Origin: Nocardiopsis sp. FR4
GTDB lineage: Bacteria > Actinomycetota > Actinomycetes > Streptosporangiales > Streptosporangiaceae
Assembly (NCBI RefSeq): GCF_009830945.1
Contig: NZ_VWVV01000018.1
Location: 62,001-126,000, forward strand
Length of the DNA: 64,000 nucleotides
Reading direction: 5' to 3'
The position numbers and the translations under genes are program-made. Of this stretch, positions 1 through 14,096 are shown piece after piece; the first letter of the stretch is position 1, and each line of letters opens with the position of its first letter. The notes beneath the pieces are model-generated. The model did not search any database, had not been told where the DNA came from, and saw only the letters and a list, made by a program, of their open reading frames with translations.

Positions 1-587
<587 letters not shown>

Positions 588-588
<1 letters not shown>

Positions 589-1496
589 TGCGCCACCTGC
601 TCTCCACCGGCGACCTGACCCGCGACGAGGCCGTCCTCATCCTGGACACCGCCGCCGAACTCGCCCAGGTCGGCGACCGCTCCGTCAAGAAGCTGCCGAC
701 CCTGCGCGGTCGCACCGTGGTCAACCTCTTCTACGAGGACTCCACCCGCACCCGCACCTCCTTCGAGCTGGCGGCCAAGCGCCTGTCCGCGGACGTCATC
801 AACTTCTCCGCCAAGGGCTCCAGCGTCTCCAAGGGCGAGAGCCTCAAGGACACCGCGCTGACCCTGCAGGCCATGGGCGCTGACGGAGTCGTCATCCGCC
901 ACAGCGCCTCCGGGGCCGCCCACCGCCTGGCCAACTGGGTCGACGGCTCGGTGCTCAACGCGGGCGACGGCACCCACGAGCACCCCACCCAGGCCCTGCT
1001 GGACGCCTTCACCATGCGCTCCCGCCTGGGCCGCCTGGAGGGGCTGCGCGTGGCCGTGGTCGGCGACATCCTGCACAGCCGCGTCGCCCGCTCCAACGTG
1101 CTGCTGCTCACCACCCTGGGCGCCCACGTCACCCTGGTCGCGCCGCCCACCCTGCTGCCGGTCTCGGTGCACACCTGGCCGTGCGAGGTCTCCTACGACC
1201 TCGACACCGTCCTGCCCAAGTCCGACGTGGTCATGATGCTGAGGGTCCAGGCCGAGCGGATGCGCGAGTCCTTCTTCCCCTCCGCGCGCGAGTACAGCCG
1301 CAACTACGGGCTGGACGGCGAACGCCTGTCCCACATGCCCGAGGACGCCATCGTCATGCACCCCGGGCCCATGGTCCGCGGCATGGAGATCTCCGCCGAG
1401 GTCGCCGACTCGCCCCGGTGCACCGTCACCGAGCAGGTCGCCAACGGCGTCAGCCTGCGCATGGCGGTGCTCTACCTGCTGCTCGGCGGCTCCTGA
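588..1496 (+). CDS. pyrB: aspartate carbamoyltransferase catalytic subunit
   Basis: Condenses carbamoyl phosphate with L-aspartate to N-carbamoyl-aspartate, the committed step of pyrimidine synthesis, in the cytosol. The carbamoyl-phosphate loop STRTRTSFE begins near residue 52, HPTQALLD near 132, and HPGPMVRG lies near the C-terminus, all diagnostic. At 302 residues it has the normal catalytic-chain length. The ATG at 588 overlaps the pyrR stop and is preceded by GGAGGGGA inside the pyrR end. No pyrI regulatory chain is nearby, as expected for Gram-positive bacteria. Confidence 0.97.
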
Positions 1497-1565
1497 GGGA
1501 GGCCGGCGACCACCGCCCGGCCCCGCTCCCCCACGACTCCAGAACACGAGGAAGCCAACACCGCG

Positions 1566-2867
1566 ATGCCCGACACCCATGCACCGCACCTGATCCGGGG
1601 CGCCAGCCCCGCGGGCGGCGATCCCGTCGACCTGCTCCTGGCCGACGGCCGCATCGCCGCGATCGGTCCGGACCTGGACGCCCCCGAGGGCGCCCACACC
1701 ACCGAGGCCGCCGGGCTCGTCGCCCTGCCCGGACTGGTGGACCTGCACACCCACCTGCGCGAACCCGGCCGCGAGGACGCCGAGACCGTCGCCAGCGGCT
1801 CCCGCTCGGCCGCCATGGGCGGCTACACCGCGGTCCACGCCATGGCCAACACCGACCCCGTCGCCGACACCGCCGGTGTGGTCGAGCAGGTCTGGCGCCT
1901 GGGCCGGGAGGCGGGCTACTGCGACGTACGCCCCGTCGGCGCCGTCACCGTCGGCCTGGCCGGACAGCAGCTCTCCGAGATCGGCGCCATGGCCGACTCC
2001 GCCGCCCGGGTGCGCGTCTTCTCCGACGACGGCCTGTGCGTCTCCGACGCCCTGCTCATGCGCCGGGCCCTGGAGTACGTCAAGGCCTTCGACGGCGTCA
2101 TCGCACAGCACGCCCAGGAGCCCCGCCTGACCCAGGGCGCCCAGATGAACGAGGGCTGCGTCTCCGACCGGCTGGGCCTGCCCGGCTGGCCCGCGGTCGC
2201 CGAGGAGGCGATCATCGCCCGCGACTGCCTGCTGACCCAGCACGTGGGCTCGCGCCTGCACGTGTGCCACGTCTCCACCAAGGGCTCGGTCGACATCATC
2301 CGCTGGGCCAAGGCCCGCGGCTGCGACGTCACCGCCGAGGTCACCCCCCACCACCTGCTGCTCACCGACGAGCTGGTGGAGAGCTACGACCCCGTCTACA
2401 AGGTCAACCCGCCCCTGCGCACAGCCGAGGACGTCCAGGCGCTGCGCGAGGGCCTGGCCGACGGCACGATCGACATCGTCGCCACCGACCACGCCCCCCA
2501 CCCGGCGGAGGCCAAGGAGACCGAGTGGTCCACGGCCGCCATGGGAATGGTGGGCCTGGAGACCGCGTTGGCCGTCGTGCAGCGCACCATGGTCGACACC
2601 GGCCTGCTCACCTGGGAGGGCGTCGCCGACCGCATGTCCGCGGCCCCGGCCCGCATCGGCCGGGTCCACGACCACGGCCGCGGCCTGGAGGTCGGCGCGC
2701 CAGCCAACGTCGTCCTGTACGACCCGGCCGCACCGGTCGAGGTCGACGGGGCGGCCATGGCCAGCAAGAGCGGCAACACCCCCTTCCGGGGCATGACCCT
2801 GCCCGGTTCGGTACGCGCCACGTTCCTGCGCGGCGCCCCGACCGTGCTGGAGGGGAAGATCCAGTGA
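1566..2867 (+). CDS. pyrC: dihydroorotase
   Basis: Cyclises N-carbamoyl-aspartate to dihydroorotate; a zinc amidohydrolase. Metal ligands are visible in HTHLREPG (H61 and H63) and ATDHAPH (D308), and the substrate/metal segment CHVSTKGS sits between them. The 433-residue length and these signatures fit the class I (PyrC2-type) dihydroorotase of Gram-positives. ATG start, with a GAGGAAG ribosome site somewhat far upstream. There is a 69-bp gap after pyrB. The stop overlaps the alternative upstream GTG of carA. Confidence 0.97.
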   Translation: MPDTHAPHLIRGASPAGGDPVDLLLADGRIAAIGPDLDAPEGAHTTEAAGLVALPGLVDLHTHLREPGREDAETVASGSRSAAMGGYTAVHAMANTDPVADTAGVVEQVWRLGREAGYCDVRPVGAVTVGLAGQQLSEIGAMADSAARVRVFSDDGLCVSDALLMRRALEYVKAFDGVIAQHAQEPRLTQGAQMNEGCVSDRLGLPGWPAVAEEAIIARDCLLTQHVGSRLHVCHVSTKGSVDIIRWAKARGCDVTAEVTPHHLLLTDELVESYDPVYKVNPPLRTAEDVQALREGLADGTIDIVATDHAPHPAEAKETEWSTAAMGMVGLETALAVVQRTMVDTGLLTWEGVADRMSAAPARIGRVHDHGRGLEVGAPANVVLYDPAAPVEVDGAAMASKSGNTPFRGMTLPGSVRATFLRGAPTVLEGKIQ

Positions 2868-2926
2868 ACACAGCAGCGACAGAAGCAAGCGCCCAGGCCA
2901 GCCCGGGCACAGAGGAGGGGGCACAC

Positions 2927-4069
2927 GTGTCCGAGACCACCGGCGGACCGGCGATCCTGGTTCTTGAGGACGGCCGCGTCTTCCACGGCCGCTCCTTCGG
3001 CGCCACCGGCGAGACCTTCGGCGAGGCGGTCTTCAACACCGGCATGACCGGCTACCAGGAGACCCTCACCGACCCCTCCTACCACCGCCAGATCGTGGCC
3101 ATGACCGCCCCGCACATCGGCAACACCGGCGTCAACGACGACGACCCCGAGTCGGGCCGCATCTGGGTCGCCGGGTACGTCGTGCGCGAGCCCGCCCGCA
3201 TCCCGTCCAACTGGCGCGCCCAGCGCACCCTGGACGAGGAGCTGCGCCGCCAGGGCGTGGTCGGCATCGCCCTGACCGGCACCCGCGCCCTGACCCGCCA
3301 CCTGCGTGACAGGGGCGTCATGCGCGCCGCGATCAGCACCACCGAGACCGACCCCGGGGCCCTGCTGGAGCGCGTGCGCCAGCAGCCGCCCATGGCCGGG
3401 GCCGACCTGGCCGCCGAGGTCAGCACCACCGAGAACTACGAGGTGCTGCCGCCCGAGGGCGTGGCGACCCGCTTCCACGTGGCCGCCGTCGACCTCGGCA
3501 TCAAGGCCATGACCCCCCAGCGCCTGGCCGAGCGCGGCTGCCGGGTCACCGTGCTGCCGGCCACCGCCACAGCCGAGGACATCCTCGCCCTGAACCCGGA
3601 CGGGGTGTTCTTCAGCAACGGCCCCGGCGACCCCGCCACCGCCGACGGCCCCGTCGCCGCCATGCGCGGCGTCCTGGACGCGGGCCGGCCGCTCTTCGGC
3701 ATCTGCTTCGGCAACCAGATCCTGGGCCGCGCCCTGGACCTGGGCACCTACAAGCTGACCTTCGGCCACCGCGGCGTGAACCAGCCGGTGATCGACACCC
3801 GCTCCGGCCGGGTCGCCATCACCAGCCAGAACCACGGATTCGCCGTGGACGCCCCCCTCGACACGCCCTTCGACACCCCTTACGGCCGGGCCGAGGTGAG
3901 CCACATCGGCCTCAACGACCAGGTCGTCGAGGGCCTGCGGCTGCTGGACCGTCCCGCGTTCAGCGTCCAGTTCCACCCGGAGGCCGCCGCCGGCCCCCAC
4001 GACGCCGCCGAGCTCTTCGACGCGTTCGTCGACCTGATGTCCGCCCAGCCCGCTCCGGCTGCCAAGTAA
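2927..4069 (+). CDS. carA: carbamoyl-phosphate synthase small (glutaminase) chain
   Basis: Hydrolyses glutamine and channels ammonia to CarB for carbamoyl phosphate, feeding both pyrimidine and arginine synthesis. It is a class I amidotransferase: nucleophile C260 in FGICFGNQ and the catalytic His/Glu in QFHPEA (H350, E352). I chose GTG 2927 because GAGGAGGGG lies 6-8 bp upstream and the conserved N-terminus ([13 protein letters not shown]) follows directly, giving 380 residues. An in-frame GTG at 2864 that overlaps the pyrC stop would add 21 unconserved residues. Confidence 0.96.
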   Translation: MSETTGGPAILVLEDGRVFHGRSFGATGETFGEAVFNTGMTGYQETLTDPSYHRQIVAMTAPHIGNTGVNDDDPESGRIWVAGYVVREPARIPSNWRAQRTLDEELRRQGVVGIALTGTRALTRHLRDRGVMRAAISTTETDPGALLERVRQQPPMAGADLAAEVSTTENYEVLPPEGVATRFHVAAVDLGIKAMTPQRLAERGCRVTVLPATATAEDILALNPDGVFFSNGPGDPATADGPVAAMRGVLDAGRPLFGICFGNQILGRALDLGTYKLTFGHRGVNQPVIDTRSGRVAITSQNHGFAVDAPLDTPFDTPYGRAEVSHIGLNDQVVEGLRLLDRPAFSVQFHPEAAAGPHDAAELFDAFVDLMSAQPAPAAK

Positions 4070-4087
4070 GCAAGAGGGAAGCAGAGC

Positions 4088-7393
<3,306 letters not shown>

Positions 7394-7400
7394 CCCGTGC

Positions 7401-7435
7401 GGGGGCGCCGCGGGCGGTTCGCCCACGGCGCTCCC
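7401..7435 (+). terminator. strong hairpin between carB and pyrK
   Basis: A 15-position stem (7401-7415 with 7421-7435) with one mismatch, one G-T pair and the loop GGTTC lies 7 bp after the carB stop. There is no T-tract, so it may attenuate or stabilise rather than fully terminate. It splits the otherwise compact pyr cluster. Confidence 0.5.
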
Positions 7436-7532
7436 GCCGATACGGTGGTCGGCACAGGGCAGCAACTCCAGAGGGGGGAGGGCGGCGTCGGCGCCCGGGT
7501 CCGTGACACCGGGGCTTCGGCGCCACGCACTG

Positions 7533-8432
7533 ATGAGCGACAACGGACCGGTGCAGGCCAGGTGTCCGGTGCTGAACGTGCGCCGGGTGGACGCCTACTA
7601 CGCCATCACCGTGGTCGCCCCGGGCATCGCCGAACGCTTCCGCTCCGGGCAGTTCGTGTCGGTGGCGGTGGGCGGCGACCACTCCAGCACCCTGCTGCGC
7701 CGCCCCTTCGCCATCCACGACGTCAAACCCGACTACGGCGGAACGGTGGAGTTCCTGTTCGCGGTGCGCGGCACCGGCACCGCCTGGTTGTCGGAGCGAA
7801 GATCGCGCGACCTGCTGGACGTGGTCGGTCCCCTGGGCCGCCCCTTCCCGCTGCCGCGCGACCCGGTCAACTGCGTGCTGGTGGGCGGCGGCTCGGGCAG
7901 CGCCCCGCTGTTCCCGCTCGCCCAGTCGCTGCGCAGGCGCGGCTGCCGTGTCGACTTCGTGCTCGGGGCGGCCTCCGCCGACCGGGTCTTCAGCGCCATC
8001 ACCGCGCGCCGCATCGCCGAGACGGCCACCTTCACCACCGACGACGGCTCCTTCGGCACCCGCGGCCGGGTCACCGACGTCCTGGGCCGGGTGGTCGAGG
8101 AGTGCCGCTCCGACGCCGTCTACGCCTGCGGTCCGATGCCCATGCTGCGGGCGGTCACCGCCGTGGCGGGCAACCACGGCATCCCCGTCCAGGTGGCGGT
8201 GGAGGAGACGATGGCCTGCGGCACCGGGATCTGCATGACCTGCGTCATCCCGGTGGTGGGCGAGGACGGCATCACCCGCATGGTGCGCTCGTGCGTGGAC
8301 GGCCCGGTCTTCCGCGGTGAGCAGGTGCGCTTCGACGACGTGGGCACCATTCCCTTCGACGCCCTGGGAGCCCCCGGCTGGAAGGGCTCCAGCGCCGCCC
8401 GGGCCGCCGAGTCGGCCCGCGACATCGCCTGA
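7533..8432 (+). CDS. pyrK: dihydroorotate dehydrogenase electron-transfer subunit (PyrK type)
   Basis: FAD and [2Fe-2S] subunit that passes electrons from class 1B dihydroorotate dehydrogenase to NAD+. A flavin-binding segment LLRRPFAIHD is followed by the nucleotide-binding VGGGSGSAPLFPLA. A C-terminal cluster motif has C229, C234, C237 and C254, the pattern of PyrK. I chose ATG 7533 (299 residues) because the conserved domain begins just after it. An in-frame GTG at 7503 adds ten residues; neither start has a good ribosome site. Its presence next to pyrD predicts an NAD-linked PyrD-PyrK complex rather than a quinone-linked enzyme. Confidence 0.93.
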   Translation: MSDNGPVQARCPVLNVRRVDAYYAITVVAPGIAERFRSGQFVSVAVGGDHSSTLLRRPFAIHDVKPDYGGTVEFLFAVRGTGTAWLSERRSRDLLDVVGPLGRPFPLPRDPVNCVLVGGGSGSAPLFPLAQSLRRRGCRVDFVLGAASADRVFSAITARRIAETATFTTDDGSFGTRGRVTDVLGRVVEECRSDAVYACGPMPMLRAVTAVAGNHGIPVQVAVEETMACGTGICMTCVIPVVGEDGITRMVRSCVDGPVFRGEQVRFDDVGTIPFDALGAPGWKGSSAARAAESARDIA

Positions 8433-8556
8433 GCGCGGCCCGCCCCCGCCGCCCGCGGGCGCGCCCGGCCGGCACCCGCGGGACCCGTACCCGCGGGGCC
8501 GCGGACTCCGCACGGGACGGACCCCCGCACCCCGAAGACGAACCCCCAGAGGAAGA

Positions 8557-9492
8557 GTGAACGCAGACCTCAGGACCCGCCTGGGCGGCTGGGAACTGCC
8601 CAACCCGGTGGTGACCGCCGCCGGGTGCGCCGGATCCGGCCGCGAACTGGCCCAGTTCTTCGACATCGCCTCCATCGGCGCCGTCACCACCAAGTCGGTG
8701 ATGCTGGAGCCGCACGCCGGACGGCCCGCCCCCCGCATGGCCGAGACGCCCAGCGGGATGCTCAGCACGACGGGTATGCAGGGGCCCGGAGTGGACGTGT
8801 TCCTCCAACGGGACCTGCCCTGGCTGCTCTCCCGGGGCGGCCGGGCGATCGTGTCCATCGCCGGCGCCGGTGTGGGCGAGTTCGGCGAGCTGGCCCGGCG
8901 CGTCTCGGCGGCGGAGGGGGTCAGCGCGATCGAGGTGAACCTCTCCTGCCCCGACCCCGCCGACCCCGCGGGGCGCCACTTCGCCGACGACCCGGCGAGG
9001 GCCGCCGCCGTGGTGGGCACGGTGCGCTCCCACACGCGCTCCGGGCTGCCGGTGCTGGCCAAGCTGGCCGCCGACGTCCCCGACGTGGTGGCGCTGGCCA
9101 CCGCGTGCGTGCGGGCGCGCGCGGACGGGCTGTCCATGGTCAACACCGTGCGCGGTATGGCCGTGGACACCCGCACCCTGCGTCCGGCGGTGGCCGGGGG
9201 CATGGGCGGGCTGTCCGGCCCGGCCATCCGCCCGCTCGCGGTCGGCTGCGTCTACCGCGTGCACGAGGCGCTGCCGGAGGTGCCCATCGTCGGCATGGGC
9301 GGGGTCCGCACGGGCGCCGACGTCCTGGAGTTCATGGCGGCCGGGGCCAGCGCGGTGGCGGTCGGCACGACCAACTTCTCCGACCCCTCGGCGTGCGCGC
9401 GCGTGCTGCGCGAGTTCACCGAGCTGCTGGAGGCCCGGGGCCTGGCCAGGGCCGCCGACGTGGTGGGGGCCGCCCACCGGGCGGGGGCGTGA
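8557..9492 (+). CDS. pyrD: dihydroorotate dehydrogenase, class 1B catalytic subunit
   Basis: Oxidises dihydroorotate to orotate with FMN. Recognisable segments are NPVVTAAGCAGSG, STTGMQGPGVDVF, VNLSCPDP, and the phosphate-binding GGVRTGADVLEFMAAGA near the C-terminus. It lacks the N-terminal membrane extension of class 2 enzymes, and the adjacent pyrK supports class 1B. Start GTG 8557 follows AGAGGAAG closely and gives 311 residues. A longer in-frame reading back to 8317 runs through pyrK and is not credible. Confidence 0.95.
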   Translation: MNADLRTRLGGWELPNPVVTAAGCAGSGRELAQFFDIASIGAVTTKSVMLEPHAGRPAPRMAETPSGMLSTTGMQGPGVDVFLQRDLPWLLSRGGRAIVSIAGAGVGEFGELARRVSAAEGVSAIEVNLSCPDPADPAGRHFADDPARAAAVVGTVRSHTRSGLPVLAKLAADVPDVVALATACVRARADGLSMVNTVRGMAVDTRTLRPAVAGGMGGLSGPAIRPLAVGCVYRVHEALPEVPIVGMGGVRTGADVLEFMAAGASAVAVGTTNFSDPSACARVLREFTELLEARGLARAADVVGAAHRAGA

Positions 9493-9812
9493 CGGTCCGG
9501 GCACATGGTGCACAGAGGCTCTGACCGGCCTGAAAGGTCCTGAAACGGCTCTGTGCGACCGCGTGCGCGCAGGCGGTCCATCTGTGTACGGTGCAGGCAG
9601 AAACCGCGCCTGCGGCCGCCTGGCGGCCGTTACGGGGAAGTGACCCGGGTGGGGCGCATGAAGCGGCGTATCCGGGGAACCGCACACCTTGGTGGTGTGC
9701 ACATGACAGTGAACGTGCATCGTCCGGTGCTTCGGTAAGCACGTCCGTAAGTACATCCGTGCGTTGCACGCGCCGACCCGCTCGGCCACACACGACAGAG
9801 GAGACGACCGAC
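9493..9812 (+). other. 320-bp gap between pyrD and pyrF with hairpin
   Basis: No convincing gene. It holds a perfect 8-bp inverted repeat, GCACAGAG (9510-9517) with CTCTGTGC (9549-9556), enclosing a second possible stem GACC/GGTC. Further down is an imperfect 12-bp tandem repeat (TAAGCACGTCCG, TAAGTACATCCG) near 9736-9759. pyrF may have its own promoter here; no clear -35/-10 pair was found. Confidence 0.45.
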
Positions 9813-10547
9813 ATGACCGCGCCTTCCGCGCCCATCGCCGTGGCCCTGGACGCCCGGGACCTGGAGACGGCGGCCACCTGGGCCTCGGCCGTCGCGCCGC
9901 ACGTGAGCACGGTCAAGGTGGGGCTGGAGCTCTACCTGCGCTACGGGCCCGACGTGGTCGGCGCCGTGCGCGGGGCCAGCGGGGTGGGGGTCTTCCTGGA
10001 CCTGAAGCTGCACGACATCCCGGCCACGGTGGCCGGCGCCGCACGCAGTGTCGCCCACCTGCGCCCCTCCATCCTCACCGTGCACGCCGGGGGAGGGGCG
10101 GACATGGTGCGGGCCGCGGTGGAGGCCGCCCCCGACACCACGGTCGCCGCCGTGACGGTGCTCACCTCCATGGACGAGGCGGACCTGGAGCAGGTGGGGC
10201 TGCTCGGCCCGTCCCGCGACGCGGTGCGGCGCCTGGCGGCGCTGGCGGTGGGGGCCGGGGCCGGGGCCCTGGTCTGCTCGCCGCGCGAGGTGGCCCTGGT
10301 CCGGGACGAGGTCGGGCCCGGAGTCACCCTCATCACGCCGGGCGTGCGCCCGGCGGGGGCGGACCCGGGCGACCAGTCGCGGGTGGCGACCCCGGAGGAG
10401 GCGATCGCGGCCGGGGCGGACCTGCTGGTCGTCGGCCGCCCCATCACCCGGGCGCCGGACCCCGGAGCGGCGGCGGCCTCCATCGCCGCGGCGGTGCGCC
10501 GGGCCGCGGCCGGCGTCCAGGCAAGCGGAGGAGGACGGCGCCGCTGA
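9813..10547 (+). CDS. pyrF: orotidine 5'-phosphate decarboxylase
   Basis: Decarboxylates OMP to UMP, the last step of the pathway. The catalytic motif DLKLHDIP (D63, K65, H67, D68) is intact, as are the N-terminal IAVALDARD strand and the phosphate-binding TPGVRP and VVGRPI segments. ATG 9813 follows AGAGGAG at good spacing, giving 244 residues. The frame stays open upstream without conserved sequence. orotate phosphoribosyltransferase (pyrE) is not in the window. Confidence 0.96.
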   Translation: MTAPSAPIAVALDARDLETAATWASAVAPHVSTVKVGLELYLRYGPDVVGAVRGASGVGVFLDLKLHDIPATVAGAARSVAHLRPSILTVHAGGGADMVRAAVEAAPDTTVAAVTVLTSMDEADLEQVGLLGPSRDAVRRLAALAVGAGAGALVCSPREVALVRDEVGPGVTLITPGVRPAGADPGDQSRVATPEEAIAAGADLLVVGRPITRAPDPGAAAASIAAAVRRAAAGVQASGGGRRR

Positions 10548-10928
10548 GCACTCTTCGACGGCGGAGAAGGGAGTGACACGAGGGGAACGACGGAACCGGG
10601 AGACGATCCCTCGTGAGGGGGAGGGCGCGCCCGGTTATGTGTCACAAAAGATTGATAATTGGGTGTGTCCGAAACTCGAACAACACTGCCCAGAGTGACC
10701 TGAGTCACCCCTGTGTGACCTCCGCTGGTCGCATGCTCCATCCCTTAGTCAATCGGGACCAAAGTCCTGATTTTCGTCTCTTATAGCAGTTGACTTGTAA
10801 CTCTGGGTAGTTGGTTCGACGAAATAGCCGCTGAAAGGGCACTTTGCGTTGCCTAACAGGGGTCAGACCTACTAACTTGCGCAGGCGTCCGCCCTCTACA
10901 AACGAGTAGAAATCCGAGGTGACCCGGC
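10548..10928 (+). other. regulatory region upstream of mihF
   Basis: 381 bp without a gene and noticeably richer in A+T than its surroundings. It contains a GTGAC-N4-GTCAC inverted repeat, a third GTGAC copy and a TTGACT hexamer at 10790-10795. I could not pair that hexamer with a good -10. Confidence 0.5.
10695..10708. promoter_or_regulatory. candidate Crp/CRP-like operator
   Basis: GTGACCTGAGTCAC is a perfect 5-bp inverted repeat with a 4-bp spacer. It fits the pattern GTG-N6-GNCAC described for Streptomyces Crp. A further GTGACC half-site lies at 10715-10720. It is about 220 bp upstream of mihF. Confidence 0.4.
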
Positions 10929-11252
10929 GTGGCCCTTCCTCCCCTGACACCCGAACAGCGCACCGCGGCTCTGGAGAAGGCCGCCAAGGCCAGAAAAGAG
11001 CGCGCGGAGGTCAAGAACAAGCTGAAGAACGGCGGCATCTCGCTGTCCGAGGTCCTCTCCAACGGACTCAAGGACGACGTCATCGGCAAGATGAAGGTGT
11101 CGGCACTGCTCGAGTCCCTTCCCGGCGTCGGCAAGGTCCGCGCCAAGCAGATCATGGAGCGGCTCAACATCGCCGAGTCGCGCCGTGTCCGCGGCCTGGG
11201 GACCAACCAGCGCGCCGCCCTCGAGGCCGAGTTCGGCGACCTCACCAAGTAG
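10929..11252 (+). CDS. mihF: integration host factor, actinobacterial type (mIHF)
   Basis: Small basic nucleoid-associated DNA-binding protein of actinobacteria, involved in chromosome organisation and, in some species, phage integration. The 107-residue protein has the family N-terminus (MALPPLTPEQR), a charged helix, and the helix-two-turn-helix region SLPGVGKVRAKQIMERL followed by SRRVRGLG, essentially as in Streptomyces sIHF. The start is GTG 10929 with GAGGTGA upstream. It sits next to gmk, the conserved order in the phylum. Confidence 0.96.
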   Translation: MALPPLTPEQRTAALEKAAKARKERAEVKNKLKNGGISLSEVLSNGLKDDVIGKMKVSALLESLPGVGKVRAKQIMERLNIAESRRVRGLGTNQRAALEAEFGDLTK

Positions 11253-11606
11253 CGCCCAGCGGTACCGCAGTACCCGCTGCGTCCAGCAGCGCCAGCAGCA
11301 CCTGAACGCAGTACACCGGCCCGCCGCGTCCCCCACAGTCGCGGCGCGGGCCCGGCCGCGACGGCGGCCGACCCCCGGTGAGCTTCGGCGGGCCGCGGCC
11401 GGCGGACGGGTGGCCCCAGGCCACAGCCGTCCGCCGCGCCGCGGCCCGGTGGTATAAAGGGAACTTCCCGCGACCGTACGCGGACACACCGCACACCAGC
11501 CGCCCGCACGGCCAGGCGCCCGGGCCGGACCCGGCCCCCGGTGCGCGACGCGAGGGCCCCGGCCCCGCCCGTGGCGGACAGGCCCGAAGGGAAGCCTGGA
11601 ACACAC
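11253..11606 (+). other. mihF-gmk intergenic region
   Basis: 354 bp without a gene. A hairpin pairs 11318-11328 with 11340-11352 (one bulge; GGCCCGCCGCG arm) and may terminate mihF. Near 11452-11471 is a TATAAAG stretch followed by the palindrome GGGAACTTCCC, a possible gmk promoter element. No matched -35 was seen. Confidence 0.4.
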
Positions 11607-12194
11607 ATGTCCGACTCCGGATCCCACCCCAGCCCCGCCCAGAGGCGGCTGACCGTCCTGTCCGGACCCTCGGGTGTGGGGAAGAGCACGGTGGTCGCCC
11701 ACCTGCGCCGCCAGAACCCCGACGTGTGGCTCTCGGTCTCGGTCACCACCCGCGCACCCCGCCCCGGCGAGCAGGACGGGGTCCAGTACCGCTTCGTCAC
11801 CGACGAGGAGTTCGACCGCCTCGTCGCCGGGGACCAGCTCCTGGAGTGGGCCCAGTTCGCGGGCAACCGGTACGGCACCCCGCGCCGCCCCGTCGAGGAG
11901 CGCCTGGCCGCCGGAGTGCCCGTCCTGCTGGAGATCGAGCTCCAGGGCGCCCGCCAGGTCCGCGCGTCCATGCCCGACGCCCTGCACGTCTTCCTCGCCC
12001 CGCCCTCCTGGGAGGAGCTGGTCCGCCGTCTCACCGGGCGCGGCACCGAGTCCGAGGAGGTCATCCAGCGCCGCCTGGAGGTGGCCAGGACCGAGCTGGC
12101 CGCCGAGAAGGAGTTCGACACCACGCTCGTCAACACGTCCGTACAGGATGTGTGCGACGAGCTGCTAGCGTTGGTGACCGCGCCCAAGGTGTGA
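11607..12194 (+). CDS. gmk: guanylate kinase
   Basis: Phosphorylates GMP to GDP with ATP. The P-loop GPSGVGKST spans residues 20-28. The GMP-binding segment [19 protein letters not shown] and the lid-region motif [11 protein letters not shown] are in order. At 195 residues it is normal for the family. ATG 11607 is chosen because the conserved core begins 14 residues later; the ribosome site GGGAAG is distant. Confidence 0.95.
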   Translation: MSDSGSHPSPAQRRLTVLSGPSGVGKSTVVAHLRRQNPDVWLSVSVTTRAPRPGEQDGVQYRFVTDEEFDRLVAGDQLLEWAQFAGNRYGTPRRPVEERLAAGVPVLLEIELQGARQVRASMPDALHVFLAPPSWEELVRRLTGRGTESEEVIQRRLEVARTELAAEKEFDTTLVNTSVQDVCDELLALVTAPKV

Positions 12195-12315
12195 TAGCGG
12201 CCGGACCCGAGGGTCCGCGCCCCGCGCCGGGCCGGGCACCGTCCCGGCGGCGCCCACGTTCTGACCACCGCACCGCGGCCCCTCGGCCGCGGACCATCCC
12301 TGGGGGTAATTCGAA

Positions 12316-12582
12316 GTGGCTGGTACCGAGCCCGTCGCCGAAGGCATCACCAACCCGCCGATCGACGATCTGCTGGAACTGGTGGACAGCAAGTACAGCC
12401 TGGTCACCATGGCCTCCAAGCGCGCCCGCCAGATCAACGCCTACTACGCCCAGCTGGGCGAGGGCCTGCTGGAGTACGTCGGCCCGCTGGTGGAGACCCA
12501 GGTCCAGGAGAAGTCCCTGTCCATCGCCCTGCGCGAGGTCAAGGCGGGCCTGCTCACCGCCGAACCCTTCGAGGGTTCCTGA
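12316..12582 (+). CDS. rpoZ: DNA-directed RNA polymerase omega subunit
   Basis: Assembly chaperone and small subunit of RNA polymerase that binds beta-prime. The 88-residue protein carries the omega signature: [14 protein letters not shown], then [12 protein letters not shown], then REVKAGLL near the end. GTG 12316 has a weak GGGGGT upstream. It lies in the conserved order gmk-rpoZ-coaBC. Confidence 0.95.
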   Translation: MAGTEPVAEGITNPPIDDLLELVDSKYSLVTMASKRARQINAYYAQLGEGLLEYVGPLVETQVQEKSLSIALREVKAGLLTAEPFEGS

Positions 12583-12627
12583 TCCCGCCGCTCCCGCGGC
12601 GCCCGGGGCCTGGTAGAAACCCTGTCT

Positions 12628-13845
12628 GTGAGTGACACACAAACCGTTCCCCGGGTGGTCCTCGGCGTCGGCGGGGGCATCGCCGCCTACAAGGCGTGCG
12701 AGCTCCTGCGCCGACTGACCGAGTCCGGCCACCGGGTCCGGGTCGTGCCCACCGCCGAGGCCCTGCGCTTCGTCGGTGAGCCCACCTGGGCCGCCCTGTC
12801 CGGCCAACCCGTCGCCACCGGCGTGTGGGACTCCGTGCACGAGGTCCCGCACGTACGCCTGGGCCAGGAGGCCGACCTGGTGTTCGTGGCCCCGGCCACC
12901 GCCAACATCCTGGCCAAGGCCGCGAGCGGCCTGGCCGACGACCTGCTCACCAACACCCTGCTCACCGCGCGCTGCCCGGTCGTGTTCGCGCCCGCGATGC
13001 ACACCGAGATGTGGGAGCACCCCGCCACCCGGGACAACGTGGCCACCCTGCGCTCCCGCGGCGCCCTGGTGCTGGACCCCGCCGTGGGCCGCCTGACCGG
13101 CGCCGACACCGGTCGCGGGCGCCTGCCCGAACCCGCGGAGCTGTTCGAGGCCGCCCGCCTGGCCCTGCGCCGCGGCACCGCCGCCCCCGACCTCACCGGC
13201 CGGCGCGTGGTCGTCTCCGCGGGCGGCACCCGCGAGGCCCTGGATCCCGTCCGCTTCCTGGGCAACCACTCCTCCGGCAAACAGGGCTACGCCCTGGCGC
13301 GCACCGCCGCCGCCCGCGGCGCGGAAGTGACCCTGGTCGCCGCCAACGTCACCCTGCCTGACCCCGCCGGAGCGCGCGTCGTGCGCGTGGAGTCGGCCCG
13401 GCAACTGGCCGAGGCGATGGAGGCCGAACGCGCGGGCGCCGACGTGCTCGTCATGAGCGCCGCCGTCGCCGACTTCCGCCCCGCGGCCAGCGCCGCCTCC
13501 AAGATCAAGAAGTCCGGTGCGGCCCCCGCGCCCATCGAACTCGTGGAGAACCCCGACATCCTCGCCGGACTGGTCGCCTCCCGCGGCGCCGAAGGCCTGG
13601 CGCAGACCATCGTGGGCTTCGCCGCCGAGACCGACGACGTGCTCGCCAACGGCCGCGCCAAACTGCGGCGCAAGGGCTGCGATCTGCTCGTGGTCAACCA
13701 GGTCGGCGGCGGGCGCGCCTTCGGCACCGAGGACAACCAGGCCGTCATCCTCGGCGCGGACGGCACCGCGGTCGACGTTCCCACCGGGCCCAAGGAGGAC
13801 CTGGCCGACCGGGTCTGGGACCTGGTCCGCCAGCGCCTGGGCTGA
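12628..13845 (+). CDS. coaBC: bifunctional phosphopantothenoylcysteine decarboxylase / phosphopantothenate-cysteine ligase
   Basis: Carries out two consecutive steps of coenzyme A synthesis. The N-terminal half (to about residue 185) is the FMN-dependent decarboxylase: [20 protein letters not shown], the PAMHTEMW segment and its active-site region. The C-terminal half is the CTP-dependent ligase: [20 protein letters not shown], then SAAVADFRP and a KIKKSG lysine region. At 405 residues it is full length. GTG 12628 has no Shine-Dalgarno, but TAGAAA lies 9 bp upstream, so a leaderless transcript is possible (inference). Confidence 0.95.
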   Translation: MSDTQTVPRVVLGVGGGIAAYKACELLRRLTESGHRVRVVPTAEALRFVGEPTWAALSGQPVATGVWDSVHEVPHVRLGQEADLVFVAPATANILAKAASGLADDLLTNTLLTARCPVVFAPAMHTEMWEHPATRDNVATLRSRGALVLDPAVGRLTGADTGRGRLPEPAELFEAARLALRRGTAAPDLTGRRVVVSAGGTREALDPVRFLGNHSSGKQGYALARTAAARGAEVTLVAANVTLPDPAGARVVRVESARQLAEAMEAERAGADVLVMSAAVADFRPAASAASKIKKSGAAPAPIELVENPDILAGLVASRGAEGLAQTIVGFAAETDDVLANGRAKLRRKGCDLLVVNQVGGGRAFGTEDNQAVILGADGTAVDVPTGPKEDLADRVWDLVRQRLG

Positions 13846-13850
13846 GGCGG

Positions 13851-13864
13851 GCCCCGGCCGGGGC
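13851..13864 (+). terminator. short G+C palindrome after coaBC
   Basis: A perfect 14-bp palindrome (GCCCC-GGCC-GGGGC) 5 bp after the coaBC stop, with no T-tract. It separates coaBC from the 250-bp metK leader. Weak terminator candidate. Confidence 0.3.
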
Positions 13865-14096
13865 GGACGCGCCCGCGCGCTGGACTGGATTCCTACCGCC
13901 GAGTACGCCACACTGCGAGCGGGTGCCCGTGACGAACAGCGCGTTCGACCGCCGGGTGCCCCTCCCCACCAGTCCCGTTACAGTGGACCAACAACCAACC
14001 CCGTCGGTCGGTAACGACCGCCCCGGCAGGCAGCCGGGGGCGGCCCCCGCCGCGCCGACACTGTCAGCCAGCAGCCGCTGCAAGGAGTCACGCAAC

